This document shows, piece after piece, positions 1 through 10,327 of a DNA stretch of 41,212 nucleotides. The notes under the pieces are model-generated. The model was not told the DNA's origin, searched no databases, and worked only from the letters and a program-made list of their open reading frames with translations. Each line of letters starts with the position of its first letter. The stretch's first letter is position 1. The stretch lies in NCBI RefSeq assembly GCF_016745505.1, contig NZ_JAERUC010000082.1, positions 1 through 41,212 of the forward strand. The letters are read 5' to 3'. This stretch comes from Streptomyces silvae (lineage in GTDB: Bacteria; Actinomycetota; Actinomycetes; Streptomycetales; Streptomycetaceae). The position numbers were made by a program, and so were the translations under genes.

Positions 1-51
1 CGTGCCAGGCGTCGCCGGGCAGGCGGGACTTTCAAAACACCCCCTGGGCCT

Positions 52-1626
52 TCAGCGGACGGGCGCGCCGGGGCCGAGTGGAATGCCCAGCAGGTACCAG
101 GCGAAGAACAGCAGCACCCAGACCGCCAGCATGATCATGGCGAGGGGCAGGGTGAAGGAGATCAGGGTGCCGATGCCGGCCTTGCGCCGGAGCGTCTGCA
201 GGTAGCCGACGCAGAGCATGAACGAGGTGCTCATGGGAGTGATGGAGTTCGTGCACGAGTCGGCGATCCGGTAGAGGGCCATGGTGGTGGCCGGGTTGGT
301 GCCGAGCAGCATCAGCATCGGCACGAGCGCCGGTGCGACCAGGGCCCAGAGGGCGGAGCCGGACGTCACGAGGAGGTTCATCAGGGCGACCGCGACGATC
401 AGCAGGGTGAACAGCACCAGGGTGGGTGCGCCCAGTTGCTTGAGGAAGTCCGCGCCCTCGACCGCGACGACCGTGGCGATGTTGGTCCACCTGAACAGCG
501 CGAGGAACTGGGACACCGCGAAGAAGAGCACCAGCAGCGGCGCGATGGAGCGCACGCCCTCCGCCATGAACTCCGGTATCGCGCGGCTCCCGCTGATCCG
601 CCCGGTGAACAGCCCGTACACGGCGCCGATGAGCAGGAAGAAGACGGTGAGGAAGACGGCGATGGAGTCCATGAAGGTGGACTCCACGAGGGCTCCCCCC
701 TCGCCACGGAGCGGCGACGAGGCGGGCAGCATCGCCAGGACGATCAGCGCCGCGTATCCGAGCACGGCCAGCCCGGTCAGCCTCAGGGCCCGCGACTCCG
801 TCGCGTCGTCCACCCGGGCCGCGGCGCCCTGCTCCAGCGCGGCGGCCTCCAGGTCCTCGTCGGGGACCAGGTGGTGCTCGCGCCTGGCGAGGATCTTGTC
901 CACGACCAAGGCGATCGTCCCGGCCAGGACGAAGGCCGAGACCGTGGTGAAGTACATGTTGTCCGTCGCGCGGACCACCACGTCCCCGTCCACGAGTTGC
1001 GCGGCCTCGGTGGCCACGGAGGCGAACAGCGCGTCACCGGGGGCGATCAGCGGGTTGGCGTCGCCCGCGGCGTTGATGGCGACGAACGCGACGATCATGC
1101 CGAGCAGCGGGGAGCGGCCGACGGCCCTGAAGGCCACCGCCCCGAGAGGGATGAGCACCACGTACGCGGAGTCGGACAGGAACTTCCCCAGCACCCCGCC
1201 CAGCGCCACGCCCAGGACGACTGTGCGCGGCGACAGCCCCGACAGCATGCGGCGGGCCAGCGCTTCGAAGAGTCCCGACCGCTCGGCGACCGCGACGCCG
1301 AGCATCACCATCAGCACGACTCCGAGCGGGCCGAAGGTGACGAAGGACTCCTCGGCGCCACCGATCAGGTCCTTCACGGCATCCGCGGACAGAGCGCTGC
1401 GGACGCCGACCAGCTCATCGGAGGAGGGCTCCTCGACCCGCAGGCCGGCGGCGTGCAGCGCCCAGCTGACGCAGGCGACGACCCCGCAGAGGATCCAGAA
1501 CAGCCAGAAGGGGTGCGGCAGTGCGTTACCGGCGCGCTCGACCAGGTCGAGGAGACCGGAGCCGCGTCCCCGCTCGTCCGGCTCAAGGTCCCGCACCTCC
1601 TGGTCGCGGTTGTCTGTCGTGCTCAA
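52..1626 (-). CDS. AbgT family transporter
   Basis: Predicted inner-membrane transporter of the AbgT family, known for p-aminobenzoyl-glutamate uptake and for sulfonamide/antimetabolite efflux. The protein is about 524 aa, close to the family's usual ~510, and has many hydrophobic segments from a first helix at FWLFWILCGVVACVSW to a last one near the C-terminus. The N-terminal GNALPHPFWLFW stretch and the later NPLIAPGDALF and DSCTNSITPMS stretches fit this family as I recall it. I chose the TTG at 1626 because GGAGG lies about 7 nt upstream and the protein then begins just before the first helix; the open frame runs further upstream without family-like sequence. It diverges from the CocE-type hydrolase across a 217-bp gap. 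Substrate is unknown. The family call is firm and the direction of transport is not. Confidence 0.88.
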   Translation of the reverse strand: MSTTDNRDQEVRDLEPDERGRGSGLLDLVERAGNALPHPFWLFWILCGVVACVSWALHAAGLRVEEPSSDELVGVRSALSADAVKDLIGGAEESFVTFGPLGVVLMVMLGVAVAERSGLFEALARRMLSGLSPRTVVLGVALGGVLGKFLSDSAYVVLIPLGAVAFRAVGRSPLLGMIVAFVAINAAGDANPLIAPGDALFASVATEAAQLVDGDVVVRATDNMYFTTVSAFVLAGTIALVVDKILARREHHLVPDEDLEAAALEQGAAARVDDATESRALRLTGLAVLGYAALIVLAMLPASSPLRGEGGALVESTFMDSIAVFLTVFFLLIGAVYGLFTGRISGSRAIPEFMAEGVRSIAPLLVLFFAVSQFLALFRWTNIATVVAVEGADFLKQLGAPTLVLFTLLIVAVALMNLLVTSGSALWALVAPALVPMLMLLGTNPATTMALYRIADSCTNSITPMSTSFMLCVGYLQTLRRKAGIGTLISFTLPLAMIMLAVWVLLFFAWYLLGIPLGPGAPVR

Positions 1627-1741
1627 GGCGGCCTCCGGCGGGACGGTGAAAGGGGCACGGCGCGGCCCCGCCGCGGGCGCTGTACGGGAAAGGGGGCCCC
1701 GGTCGCGGGATGCCACGCACGGCGTTCCGGGGTTGCGCTGC

Positions 1742-1836
1742 ACATTAGGTCCCGGATCCGGTTCCGTCACCGTCTGCCCGGACAGTTGACCTGATGAAGT
1801 CAAGTGATCGCCATGAGCTGGGCCACTGCCTAATGT
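1742..1836. promoter_or_regulatory. Divergent promoter/operator between abgT-like and cocE-like genes
   Basis: ACATTAGG (1742-1749) and CCTAATGT (1829-1836) form an 8-bp inverted repeat. Each arm contains a -10-like TAATGT reading outward, one toward each gene. For the plus-strand gene, TAATGT ends 7 nt before the GTG start and no ribosome binding site is visible, which suggests a leaderless transcript. Midway lies TTGAC-N8-GTCAA (1786-1803), a candidate operator. The -35 boxes are weak, so this is a reading of pattern only. Confidence 0.4.
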
Positions 1837-1843
1837 CACCGGG

Positions 1844-3796
1844 GTGATCTCGTACGACAGCCCCCGCGCCTGCCGGTCCGAACCGCTCCAGGGCGGTGCC
1901 CTCTGGCGCCGTGACCTGCGCGTTCCCATGCGGGACGGCATCCTCCTCGCCGCCGACCTGTACTCCGCCTCGGCCGACCCGGAGGCGACCGCGCTGCCCG
2001 TGCTTCTCGAGCGCACCCCGTACGGCCGCCGTGCACAGCGTGGTTCGGACCAGGACCGCGGCGGCATGCCGGTCCCGCAGCCGGAGGACGTCGCCCGGTT
2101 CTTCACCGAAGCCCGGTACCACGTCGTACGGCAGGACTGCCGGGGCCGCGGCGACTCCGGGGGGACGTTCGTGAAGTACCTGGGCGAGGGCCCGGACGGG
2201 GCGGACACCATCGCCTGGCTCAGGGACCAGCCGTGGTGCGACGGCAGGGTCGTGATGACGGGGGTCTCCTACTCCGCCCACGTCCAGGCAGCCGCAGCAG
2301 CCGAAGGGGTGACCGAACTCGCCGCCATGTTCCAGGACTCGGGCGGCTTCTCCTCCGCGTACGACGCCGGTATGCGCATGGGCGGCGCCTTCGAGCTGAA
2401 GCAGGTGACCTGGGCGCTGCGGCAGGCGGCGAGGAGCCCCGAGGCGGCCGCGGATCCCGTGCTGGCGGAGGAGCTGCGGCAGGTGGATGTGGCGGGCTGG
2501 TTCGGAGCGATGCCGTGGCGCCCGGGTTGCACACCGCTGCGGCACCTGCCGGCGTACGAGGACTTCCTGCTGGAGCAGTGGCGGCAGGACACCTTCGGGG
2601 ACTTCTACCGCAGCCCGGCGATCTACGGGCGGGGCTTCTACGAGCGCTTCCCGGACGCTCCGAGCTTGCACATGGGCAGCTGGTACGACCCCTACGTCCG
2701 CTCCACCATCGAGAACTTCACCGCCCTGCGGGAACTGAAGTCAGCACCCTCCTACCTGGTGATGGGCCCGTGGACGCACGGGCACCGCTGCGAGACGTAC
2801 GCCGGGGACGTGGACTTCGGTCCGCGGGCGACACTGGACGGAAACCTCGCCCCGTCGTACCTGGAGTTCCGCCGCGGCTGGTTCGACCGGGCTCTGGGCA
2901 GGCGCCCGGCAGTCGCGGACGGTCCGGACGGCGCGGACCTCCCCGCTGTCCAGTACTTCCTGATGGGCGGCGGTGACGGCCGACGGGACACGGCCGGGCG
3001 GATGCGGCACGGCGGCGAATGGCGCACCGACACCCGGTGGCCGCCGTCGTCGACGGCCCCCGTCGCCCTGTATCTCACCACCGGCGGCACCCTGGAGGCC
3101 GACCCGCCCACGTCGGCCGGCACATCGGTGAGCTACGACTTCGACCCACGCCACCCTGTCCCCACCATGGGAGGCCAGGTCACCTCGGGTGAGCCGGTGA
3201 TGACGGGTGGGGCGTACGACCAGAACACCCCTGACGCCCGGGTGTACGGGGCGCGCGAGCCGTACCTGCCGCTCGACTCCCGCCCGGACGTGATCAGTCT
3301 GACCACACCGCCACTCGAACGGGACGTGGTGCTGGCCGGCCCGGTCTCGGCGCGGCTGTACATCTCCACCACAGCCCCCGACACCGACTTCACCATCAAG
3401 GTGATCGACGTCCACCCGCCCAACGCCGACTATCCGCGCGGCTTCGCCATGAACCTCACCGACGGCATCGTTCGCTGCCGTTTCCACCGCTCGTACGAGA
3501 AGCCGGAGTTCCTCACCCCGGGTGCGGTGTACGAGATCGAGGTGACGGCCCCCGACACGGCGAACCGGTTCGCCGCCGGCCACCGCATCCGCCTCGACGT
3601 CTCCTCCAGCAACTTCCCCCGCTTCGACACCAACACCAACACCGGCGAACCGGAGGCGGCCACCCGCCGCACCGCGACAGCCACGAACACCGTCCACATG
3701 GATGTCGAGCACCCCTCCCACCTGCGGGTGTGGCTGGAAGGAGGAGCGGACGCGCTCGCAGCGCCGTCCTGCGGACACCCGGTCACCCCGCGGTGA
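1844..3796 (+). CDS. CocE/NonD family hydrolase (X-Pro dipeptidyl-peptidase S15-like)
   Basis: Predicted 650-aa serine hydrolase of the CocE/NonD family, whose members cleave esters (cocaine esterase, glutaryl-7-ACA acylase) or X-Pro peptides. The nucleophile is Ser142 in TGVSYSAH. The likely acid is Asp282 in GSWYDPYV and the likely base His312 in GPWTHGH, matching the family's Ser-Asp-His order. The C-terminal third carries the jelly-roll domain, including LAGPVSARLYISTTAPDTDF and RIRLDVSSSNFPRFDTNTNT. There is no signal peptide, so it is probably cytosolic. The GTG start has no ribosome binding site and sits 7 nt after a -10-like TAATGT, so translation may be leaderless. Divergence from an AbgT transporter suggests that the hydrolase processes, or is co-regulated with, an imported amide or ester. 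That link is inference. Confidence 0.88.
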   Translation: MISYDSPRACRSEPLQGGALWRRDLRVPMRDGILLAADLYSASADPEATALPVLLERTPYGRRAQRGSDQDRGGMPVPQPEDVARFFTEARYHVVRQDCRGRGDSGGTFVKYLGEGPDGADTIAWLRDQPWCDGRVVMTGVSYSAHVQAAAAAEGVTELAAMFQDSGGFSSAYDAGMRMGGAFELKQVTWALRQAARSPEAAADPVLAEELRQVDVAGWFGAMPWRPGCTPLRHLPAYEDFLLEQWRQDTFGDFYRSPAIYGRGFYERFPDAPSLHMGSWYDPYVRSTIENFTALRELKSAPSYLVMGPWTHGHRCETYAGDVDFGPRATLDGNLAPSYLEFRRGWFDRALGRRPAVADGPDGADLPAVQYFLMGGGDGRRDTAGRMRHGGEWRTDTRWPPSSTAPVALYLTTGGTLEADPPTSAGTSVSYDFDPRHPVPTMGGQVTSGEPVMTGGAYDQNTPDARVYGAREPYLPLDSRPDVISLTTPPLERDVVLAGPVSARLYISTTAPDTDFTIKVIDVHPPNADYPRGFAMNLTDGIVRCRFHRSYEKPEFLTPGAVYEIEVTAPDTANRFAAGHRIRLDVSSSNFPRFDTNTNTGEPEAATRRTATATNTVHMDVEHPSHLRVWLEGGADALAAPSCGHPVTPR

Positions 3797-3814
3797 CGGG
3801 CGTCGCGCCGTGGC

Positions 3815-4057
3815 TCAGCCTGTCCTCGGCACCTCGATGTCGTAGATCAGCGCGTACACGATGTCCCGGGCCTGCCGCAGGTCGTAACCGGTCGCGTCCA
3901 CGATCACCTTGAGCGCGCGGATGGTGTCGCCCCCCTGCATGAACATGCGCGCGTCGGCCTGCGCATCGGCCGGAACGGGCAGCGCTCGCGCTCGCCGTGG
4001 ATCCACACTCCGCGGGATCTTCGGCAGCCCGCCCGCCTCTTTCCTGCCCCACCACAC
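3815..4057 (-). CDS. Small protein resembling the ribosomal L7/L12 C-terminal domain
   Basis: An 80-aa protein whose second half (GDTIRALKVIVDATGYDLRQ, then ARDIVYAL) matches the helix-strand pattern of the L7/L12 C-terminal domain, in which a KVVREVTGLGLKEAKDLV-like stretch contacts translation GTPases. It lacks the L7/L12 N-terminal dimerisation domain and hinge, having instead a short basic and proline-rich N-terminus. Stand-alone proteins of this kind occur in actinomycetes with unknown function. The GTG start at 4057 is preceded by GAGGAGGGG at good spacing. The gene converges on the CocE-like gene with an 18-bp gap. The domain call is reasonably good and the role is unknown. Confidence 0.7.
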   Translation of the reverse strand: MWWGRKEAGGLPKIPRSVDPRRARALPVPADAQADARMFMQGGDTIRALKVIVDATGYDLRQARDIVYALIYDIEVPRTG

Positions 4058-4969
4058 CTTGCGCCCCCTCCTCGGTACGACCGGCGTACGACCGGTGCAC
4101 CGGCCAGCAGTACCGCCCCCCGGCGCATCCGGTCAACCTCCGCTCTCCCGGCCACGATGCACGCATCCGTGCGCGGGCGTACGCTCACTAGGTGGGTGAT
4201 TCCCGCGTGCAAGGCCCTGAGCAGGGACGTTTCCGAGGAGGCGCCGTGGCAGGACAGCGCATCGCCACCCGTGCAGGTGCCTGCGCGGCCGTGGCCGTGC
4301 TCGCCGTCGCCGGCGGCACGGTGGCCCGGGCGGACGACAACTTCGAGGCGCTTCCCGCCGAGCAGATCGCCGACCGGTCCCGTGACGCCCTGCTGGACGT
4401 CAGCTCCGTCCATCTGCGGGCGCGGGGCGATCTCGGGAAGGGCCGCTCCCCGATGACGGTGGACCTCACGCTGGACCGGAACGGCAACTGTGCGGGCGGG
4501 GTCGACCTGGGCAAGGACAAGGGCTCGGTGAAGATCGTCAAACGGGGCGACTCGGTCTGGCTCAAGCCGGACGCGGACTTCTGGGAGAACCAGGTCCCGG
4601 TCGGCGGCTCGGCCTTCGAGGCGATCCTCGCCGGCCGGTATATGAAGGGCTCCGCCTCGGACTCCCGGCTGCGGCCCGTCGTCGAGGCGTGCGACCTGGA
4701 CACCTTCCGCGAGCTGGTCTCCGACAACGCCGGCACGGACGCCGGGACCTACAGCAAGGGGAAGGTGACGACGGTCGACGGCGTACGGACCGTCCCGGTC
4801 ACCCGGACCCTGAACGAGCAGAAGCTGACGGCGTACGTGGACACCGGCGGCACGCACTACCCGGTGCGGATCACCGTGCGCGGCGACGGGGCGGACGCGG
4901 CCGTGGACTTCTCCGGCTTCGACGAGCCGGTGCCCACGGCCACGCCTCCCGCGGACGAGACGGTGGACG

Positions 4970-6526
<1,557 letters not shown>

Positions 6527-6624
6527 GATGGCGTGACCCTTCGCTCGGGAGAGGTGCCGTGCGGGGCGCGGGTGTGCGGTGCCCGGCCAGTCGCTGCGGG
6601 CGGGCGGCAGGACGTGAGGGGGCG

Positions 6625-7626
6625 TCAGGCGGACAGTGCGGGGATGACCGTGGAGCCGTAGGCGTCGATGGTCGCCTCACGCGCGTCGTGCATGTTGTAG
6701 ACGGCGAACTGGTCGACGCCCAGATCACGCAGGGCCCGGAGCTTCTCGATGTGGGCCTCGGCGGGGCCCAGCAGGCAGAAGCGGTCCACGATCTCGTCGG
6801 GGACGAAGGCCGTGTCCGGGTTCCCGGTGCGGCCGTGGTGGCTGTAGTCGTAGCCGGAGCGTCCCGCGATGTACGCCGTGAGGGCCTCGGGTACGAGGCC
6901 GGAGTGCTCGCCGTAGCGGGAGACGAGGTCGGCCACGTGGTTGCCGACCATGCCGCCGAACCAGCGGCACTGCTCGCGCGCGTGGTCCAGGTCCTCGCTC
7001 ACGTAGGCGGGCGCGGCGACGCAGATGGTGACGGAGTCCGGGTCACGGCCGGCCTCGGCCGCCGCGTCGCGTACGGCCTTGACCATCCACTCGGTGAGGT
7101 AGGGGTCGGCGAGCTGGAGGATGAAGCCGTCGGCCTTCTGCCCGGCGAGCGCGAGCGCCTTGGGGCCGTACGCCGCCATCCAGACGGGGAGGCTGCCGTC
7201 CTTCACCCAGGGGATCTGGATCCGCTGTCCGTCGACGGTGGCCTCGCGCCCCTCGGCGAGGTCCCGGATCACGTCGATGGCCTCGCCGAGCCGGGCCAGG
7301 GTGTTGGGGCTGCGGCCGGCCACCCTCATGGCGGAGTCACCGCGCCCGATGCCGCACACGGTGCGGTTGCCGTACATGTCGTTGAGCGTGGCGAAGGTGG
7401 AGGCGGTGACCTCCCAGGTGCGGGTCCCCGGATTGGTCACCATCGGCCCGACGCGCATCCGCTCGGTGTGCTCCAGGATCCGGCTGTAGATGACGAAGGG
7501 CTCCTGCCAGAGCACCGCCGAGTCGAAGGTCCAGCCGTAGCGGAAGCCGTTCCGCTCCGCGCGGCGCATGAGTCCGACCACGGCCGATGCGGGCGGGTCG
7601 GTCTGGAGGACGAGTCCAAAATCCAT
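6625..7626 (-). CDS. LLM-class F420-dependent oxidoreductase (TIGR03842-like)
   Basis: A 333-aa flavin/F420-type luciferase-like monooxygenase (TIM barrel). The N-terminus MDFGLVLQTDPPASAVV and the stretches TNPGTRTWEV, GIGRGDSAMR and WMAAYGPKALALAGQ match the TIGR03842 group of coenzyme-F420-dependent oxidoreductases. The ATG at 7626 begins exactly at the conserved MDFGL; the frame is open upstream, but that part is low-complexity and not family-like. It precedes the NCS1 permease on the same strand, probably as one operon, and follows a LysR regulator. A role in catabolism of an imported cyclic nitrogen compound is plausible but inferred. The 284 bp upstream (7627-7910) hold no gene I can support and probably contain the promoter. 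Confidence 0.88.
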   Translation of the reverse strand: MDFGLVLQTDPPASAVVGLMRRAERNGFRYGWTFDSAVLWQEPFVIYSRILEHTERMRVGPMVTNPGTRTWEVTASTFATLNDMYGNRTVCGIGRGDSAMRVAGRSPNTLARLGEAIDVIRDLAEGREATVDGQRIQIPWVKDGSLPVWMAAYGPKALALAGQKADGFILQLADPYLTEWMVKAVRDAAAEAGRDPDSVTICVAAPAYVSEDLDHAREQCRWFGGMVGNHVADLVSRYGEHSGLVPEALTAYIAGRSGYDYSHHGRTGNPDTAFVPDEIVDRFCLLGPAEAHIEKLRALRDLGVDQFAVYNMHDAREATIDAYGSTVIPALSA

Positions 7627-7910
7627 GACAGATGCTCCTGGTCCAGGTGCTGGCAGGGAACGCGAGGATGTGGCGGCCGGGACCGCCGGCGCTCGGGGAA
7701 TCCTCCGGGCCGCGGTCCTCAGGTGTCCCGAGGGCACGCCGAAGCGGCTCCGTGGGCGCGTCCGTGAGCGGCGTGCTCCGATAGAGCTTTCCACATCGGG
7801 GCGCGTCGAACCTCGTACGACGGCCGCCTCTCGGGCGAGTCGCCCGGGAGCGGCCCCTGCCGGTCAGGGGGCGGGTCATGGGTGGGGGCGTGGGTGTACT
7901 GCCGGGTGGA

Positions 7911-8807
7911 CTACTGGGCGTACTCCTCGGTGAGGAACCGCATCGTCTGGTCGATGAAGACCCGCATCTCGCGCGTCAGCGTCTTGCCCCGGCGCCAGGC
8001 GATCTGGGTGTACACCGTGAACGGGATGGCCCAGGGAAGGGAGACGAGGGTGCCGGCCTCCAGGGCGTCGGCGACGGTGGCCGTGGGCAGGAGGCTGACG
8101 CCGAGTCCCGCGGACACGCCCCGCTTGATGGACTCGATCGTGCCGAACTCCAGGAAGGGCAGCGACTCCCCGGTGCCGTCGTTCAGTTCCGTCTCGAAGA
8201 GTTCCCGGTACGCGCAGCCCGCCTCGGCGGAGAGGACCTGGACGCCTCGGAGGTCCTCGGTGGTCACCTTCTCCGCCTGGGCCAGCGCGTGTGAGGGAGC
8301 GGCCACGAGGGTCAGGGGCTCCGAGCCCAGGACCTCCGTCTGGACGCCCGGGTGCCGGGTCTCGGCCTCCATGAGGAAGCCCAGGTCGAACAGCCCTTGG
8401 CGCAGGGCGTGGCAGGTCTCGGCGCAGAGGCTGGGACGCAGGACGATCTGGAGGGCCGGGTGACGGTGGTGGAAGAACTCCAGCAGCATCGGCATGCGGT
8501 AGGACGTGATGCTCTCCATGGATCCGACGGTGAGCGCGCCCGTGGGCTCCTCGGAACCCAGGGCGGCGCCCCGCGCCTCACCGGCGAGCGTGAGCATCTG
8601 CTCGGCGTAGGGAAGCAGCCGCCGGCCGGCCTCGGTGAGCTCGATCCGGCCACCGAGCCGGTCGAAAAGGCTGACCTCCAGTGATTCCTCGAGACTCTTG
8701 ATGTGGGCGGTCAGGCTGGATTGTGCATACTTCAGTTCAGCCGCCGCACGAGTGAAACTGAGCAGCGTCCCCACCTTGTGAAACGTCGCCAACTGCCGAA
8801 TATCCAT
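7911..8807 (-). CDS. LysR family transcriptional regulator
   Basis: A 298-aa LysR-type regulator of normal length. Residues 1-60 form the winged helix-turn-helix (MDIRQLATFHKVGTLLSFTR, then AAAELKYAQSSLTAHIKSLE). Residues ~90-295 form the effector-binding domain, with GALTVGSMESI opening it and a GVSAGLGVSLLPTATV motif in the second lobe. It lies upstream of and on the same strand as the F420 oxidoreductase/NCS1 pair, and downstream of the cluster's TrmB/LuxR regulator, so it may control either. LysR proteins are often divergent from their target, which is not the case here. The effector is unknown. Confidence 0.92.
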   Translation of the reverse strand: MDIRQLATFHKVGTLLSFTRAAAELKYAQSSLTAHIKSLEESLEVSLFDRLGGRIELTEAGRRLLPYAEQMLTLAGEARGAALGSEEPTGALTVGSMESITSYRMPMLLEFFHHRHPALQIVLRPSLCAETCHALRQGLFDLGFLMEAETRHPGVQTEVLGSEPLTLVAAPSHALAQAEKVTTEDLRGVQVLSAEAGCAYRELFETELNDGTGESLPFLEFGTIESIKRGVSAGLGVSLLPTATVADALEAGTLVSLPWAIPFTVYTQIAWRRGKTLTREMRVFIDQTMRFLTEEYAQ

Positions 8808-8913
8808 GTCCCCTCCGAGGTCCGGTTTTCGCCGAACGTGGCGGACACAAGAAAATCAGCCCATGGGAGGGCGAGGCCAGAACTACCAGCTGTCTTATCG
8901 AGGACAGACGCCG

Positions 8914-9927
8914 TCAGGAAACGGTCACGCTTTCGTCGTCCTGGCCGAGCCCTTGCTTCGCGAGCAGGATCCCTGCCTGGAATCGGCTCGTCGCTCCGAC
9001 CTCCCCCATGATTCCGGAGATATGACGGCGGCATGTGCGCGTGGACATACCCAGGCGGCGCGCGATCACTTCGTCCTTGAGGCCCATCGCCATCAGCCGG
9101 ATGACGGACATCCGCAGGTCCTCGGCGTGGTGGTACTCGGCGGTCCCCCCGATGTCGAAGGTCTGGCTCCCCTGCCAGACGGATTCGAAGGACCGGTACA
9201 GATAGGCGACGATCGTGGGGTCGGTGACGATGGCCGCGCCGGGCGGTTCCTTGCCCGTACGTTCCTTGGGGATGAAGGCGAGCTTGCGGTCGTAGATGAT
9301 GAGCCGCTCGGACAGTTCCTCGGCGGTGCGGACCTCGGCGCCCGCCTCGCATATCTGGCGTACGTAGGCGCGGGTGGCGAGGCTGGCGTGTGCGGTGTGC
9401 TGGTACAGGGTGCGGATACGGATGCCGCGCTCGCGCATCTCCAGGGTCTGGAGGAGGTCCTGGTCCAGCAGTTCCGCGCTGCGGCCGCCGCCGGGCTGGA
9501 GCGTGATGCGCTCGTCGGTACACCGTCTTCGTGCCAGGTCGATCTCGCGCCGTACGTCCTCGAAGTCGTCGAGGACCCGGATCGGCACGTCCTCGGCCAC
9601 CGGCTGGGCGCGCGCCCGGTACATCGCGGACAGGACGCGCAACTGCTGGTGGATGCTGGAGATCTCGCGGCGGCGCTGGGCGATCGACAGCTCCAGCGGC
9701 GTGACCAGCTCCGCCTCCGCGATCTCGGGGTCGAGCGCCACCACGGCGCGGTTGCTCCCCGCCGAGGCGAGCAGCCTCATGTCCTGCAGGGTCTTGCGCG
9801 CCTCGGCGACCAGCCGGACGTCGACCCCCAGGTGGCCGGCGACGTCCTCGTCCCCGAAGGAACCGGTGCGCAAGGCGAACTCGTACGTCGCGACGGCGAC
9901 TTCGTCCAACTCGTGATGCTCGTCCAT
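8914..9927 (-). CDS. TrmB/LuxR-type transcriptional regulator
   Basis: A 337-aa regulator. The N-terminal ~75 residues look like a winged-helix/TrmB-type domain (TYEFALRTGSFGDEDVAGHL). A coiled stretch follows, then a PLD/TrmB-like sensor region containing RTLYQHTAHASLATRAYV and LIIYDRKLAFIPKE. The C-terminus is a LuxR-type HTH (LRMSVIRLMAMGLKDEVIAR, then RLGMSTRTCRRHISGIM). No receiver domain is present, so it is not a classical response regulator. It resembles the protein at 16647-17681 in layout and motifs (TDPTIVAYL versus HDPTVVTFL). It diverges from the small secreted protein gene at 10092 and probably controls it and/or the biosynthetic run. The ATG at 9927 has only a weak G-rich ribosome binding site. 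Confidence 0.82.
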   Translation of the reverse strand: MDEHHELDEVAVATYEFALRTGSFGDEDVAGHLGVDVRLVAEARKTLQDMRLLASAGSNRAVVALDPEIAEAELVTPLELSIAQRRREISSIHQQLRVLSAMYRARAQPVAEDVPIRVLDDFEDVRREIDLARRRCTDERITLQPGGGRSAELLDQDLLQTLEMRERGIRIRTLYQHTAHASLATRAYVRQICEAGAEVRTAEELSERLIIYDRKLAFIPKERTGKEPPGAAIVTDPTIVAYLYRSFESVWQGSQTFDIGGTAEYHHAEDLRMSVIRLMAMGLKDEVIARRLGMSTRTCRRHISGIMGEVGATSRFQAGILLAKQGLGQDDESVTVS

Positions 9928-9983
9928 CGGCCACCAGCCCCCATCGAATGCCCGATATGTCGCTATCCACTTGCTGCCGCTCC

Positions 9984-9989
9984 ATCATA
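9984..9989 (-). promoter_or_regulatory. Candidate -10 box for the 8914-9927 regulator
   Basis: On the minus strand the hexamer TATGAT, one mismatch from TATAAT, lies about 57 nt upstream of the regulator's ATG. The matching -35 region (AGTTCG at 17-nt spacing) is weak, so this is tentative. Confidence 0.3.
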
Positions 9990-10009
9990 GGACACCCCAC
10001 GCCCCTCGA

Positions 10010-10040
10010 ACTGGAACTCAGGAACTGACACATTTCCAGT
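10010..10040 (+). promoter_or_regulatory. Inverted repeat with two GGAACT boxes upstream of the small secreted protein
   Basis: ACTGGAA (10010-10016) and TTCCAGT (10034-10040) form a 7-bp inverted repeat. Within and beside it GGAACT occurs twice (10013-10018 and 10021-10026). GGAAC is the typical -35 core of ECF sigma factor promoters, and the cluster encodes its own ECF factor. I could not find a convincing ECF -10 element, so this may instead be a regulator binding site. Confidence 0.3.
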
Positions 10041-10091
10041 GCGGCCCAGACGGCGCCGCAAACAAATGAGACGCACAGGGGGACACGCGAC

Positions 10092-10298
10092 ATGAAGGCA
10101 CGTACTTTCCTGGCTCAGGGCATCGCCGCGACCGCACTCGCAATCGGAATGTTTCACTCCGTGGAGTTGACGCCGACGAGCGCCGGAGCGGACGAAACGT
10201 CCGGCCGGATAACCGTCGCCGATGACAAGTGGGACGTCGTCCCGCCCGCGCCGCCCACCGGTGCCGTGGCCGCCGCCGCGCTCTCTTCCCTTTCCTGA
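10092..10298 (+). CDS. Small secreted protein, 68 aa
   Basis: An unrecognised 68-aa protein. Residues 1-35 look like a signal peptide: a basic MKAR start, hydrophobic TFLAQGIAATALAIGMF, and small residues around TSAGADE. The predicted mature part is only ~30-36 residues, with an acidic/aromatic core DDKWDVVPPAPP followed by an alanine-rich tail AVAAAALSSLS. AGGGGGA sits 8 nt before the ATG, a good ribosome binding site. It diverges from a TrmB/LuxR regulator and is followed 29 nt later by a second tiny ORF. Position and size suggest a signalling peptide, immunity peptide or cluster-associated secreted factor. No family is recognised, so these are guesses. Confidence 0.65.
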   Translation: MKARTFLAQGIAATALAIGMFHSVELTPTSAGADETSGRITVADDKWDVVPPAPPTGAVAAAALSSLS

Positions 10299-10327
10299 AT
10301 CCGCGCAGAATTACCGAGGAGCAAACG

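Noticed and set aside
1627..2211. N-terminal extension of the AbgT transporter to an upstream ATG at 2211
   Set aside because: The extra ~195 residues are Arg/Pro/Ser-rich, overlap the divergent hydrolase gene, and a TTG with a good ribosome binding site gives the normal family length.
1745..2671. Minus-strand frame of about 308 codons opposite the CocE-like gene
   Set aside because: Low-complexity Arg/Pro/Ala composition and full overlap with a protein having an identifiable catalytic triad.
10092..10298. The 68-aa secreted protein as a lanthipeptide or lasso precursor
   Set aside because: There is no Cys-rich core or lasso-type leader motif and no lanthionine synthetase, B/C/E protein or radical SAM enzyme nearby; only a generic small secreted peptide is supported.
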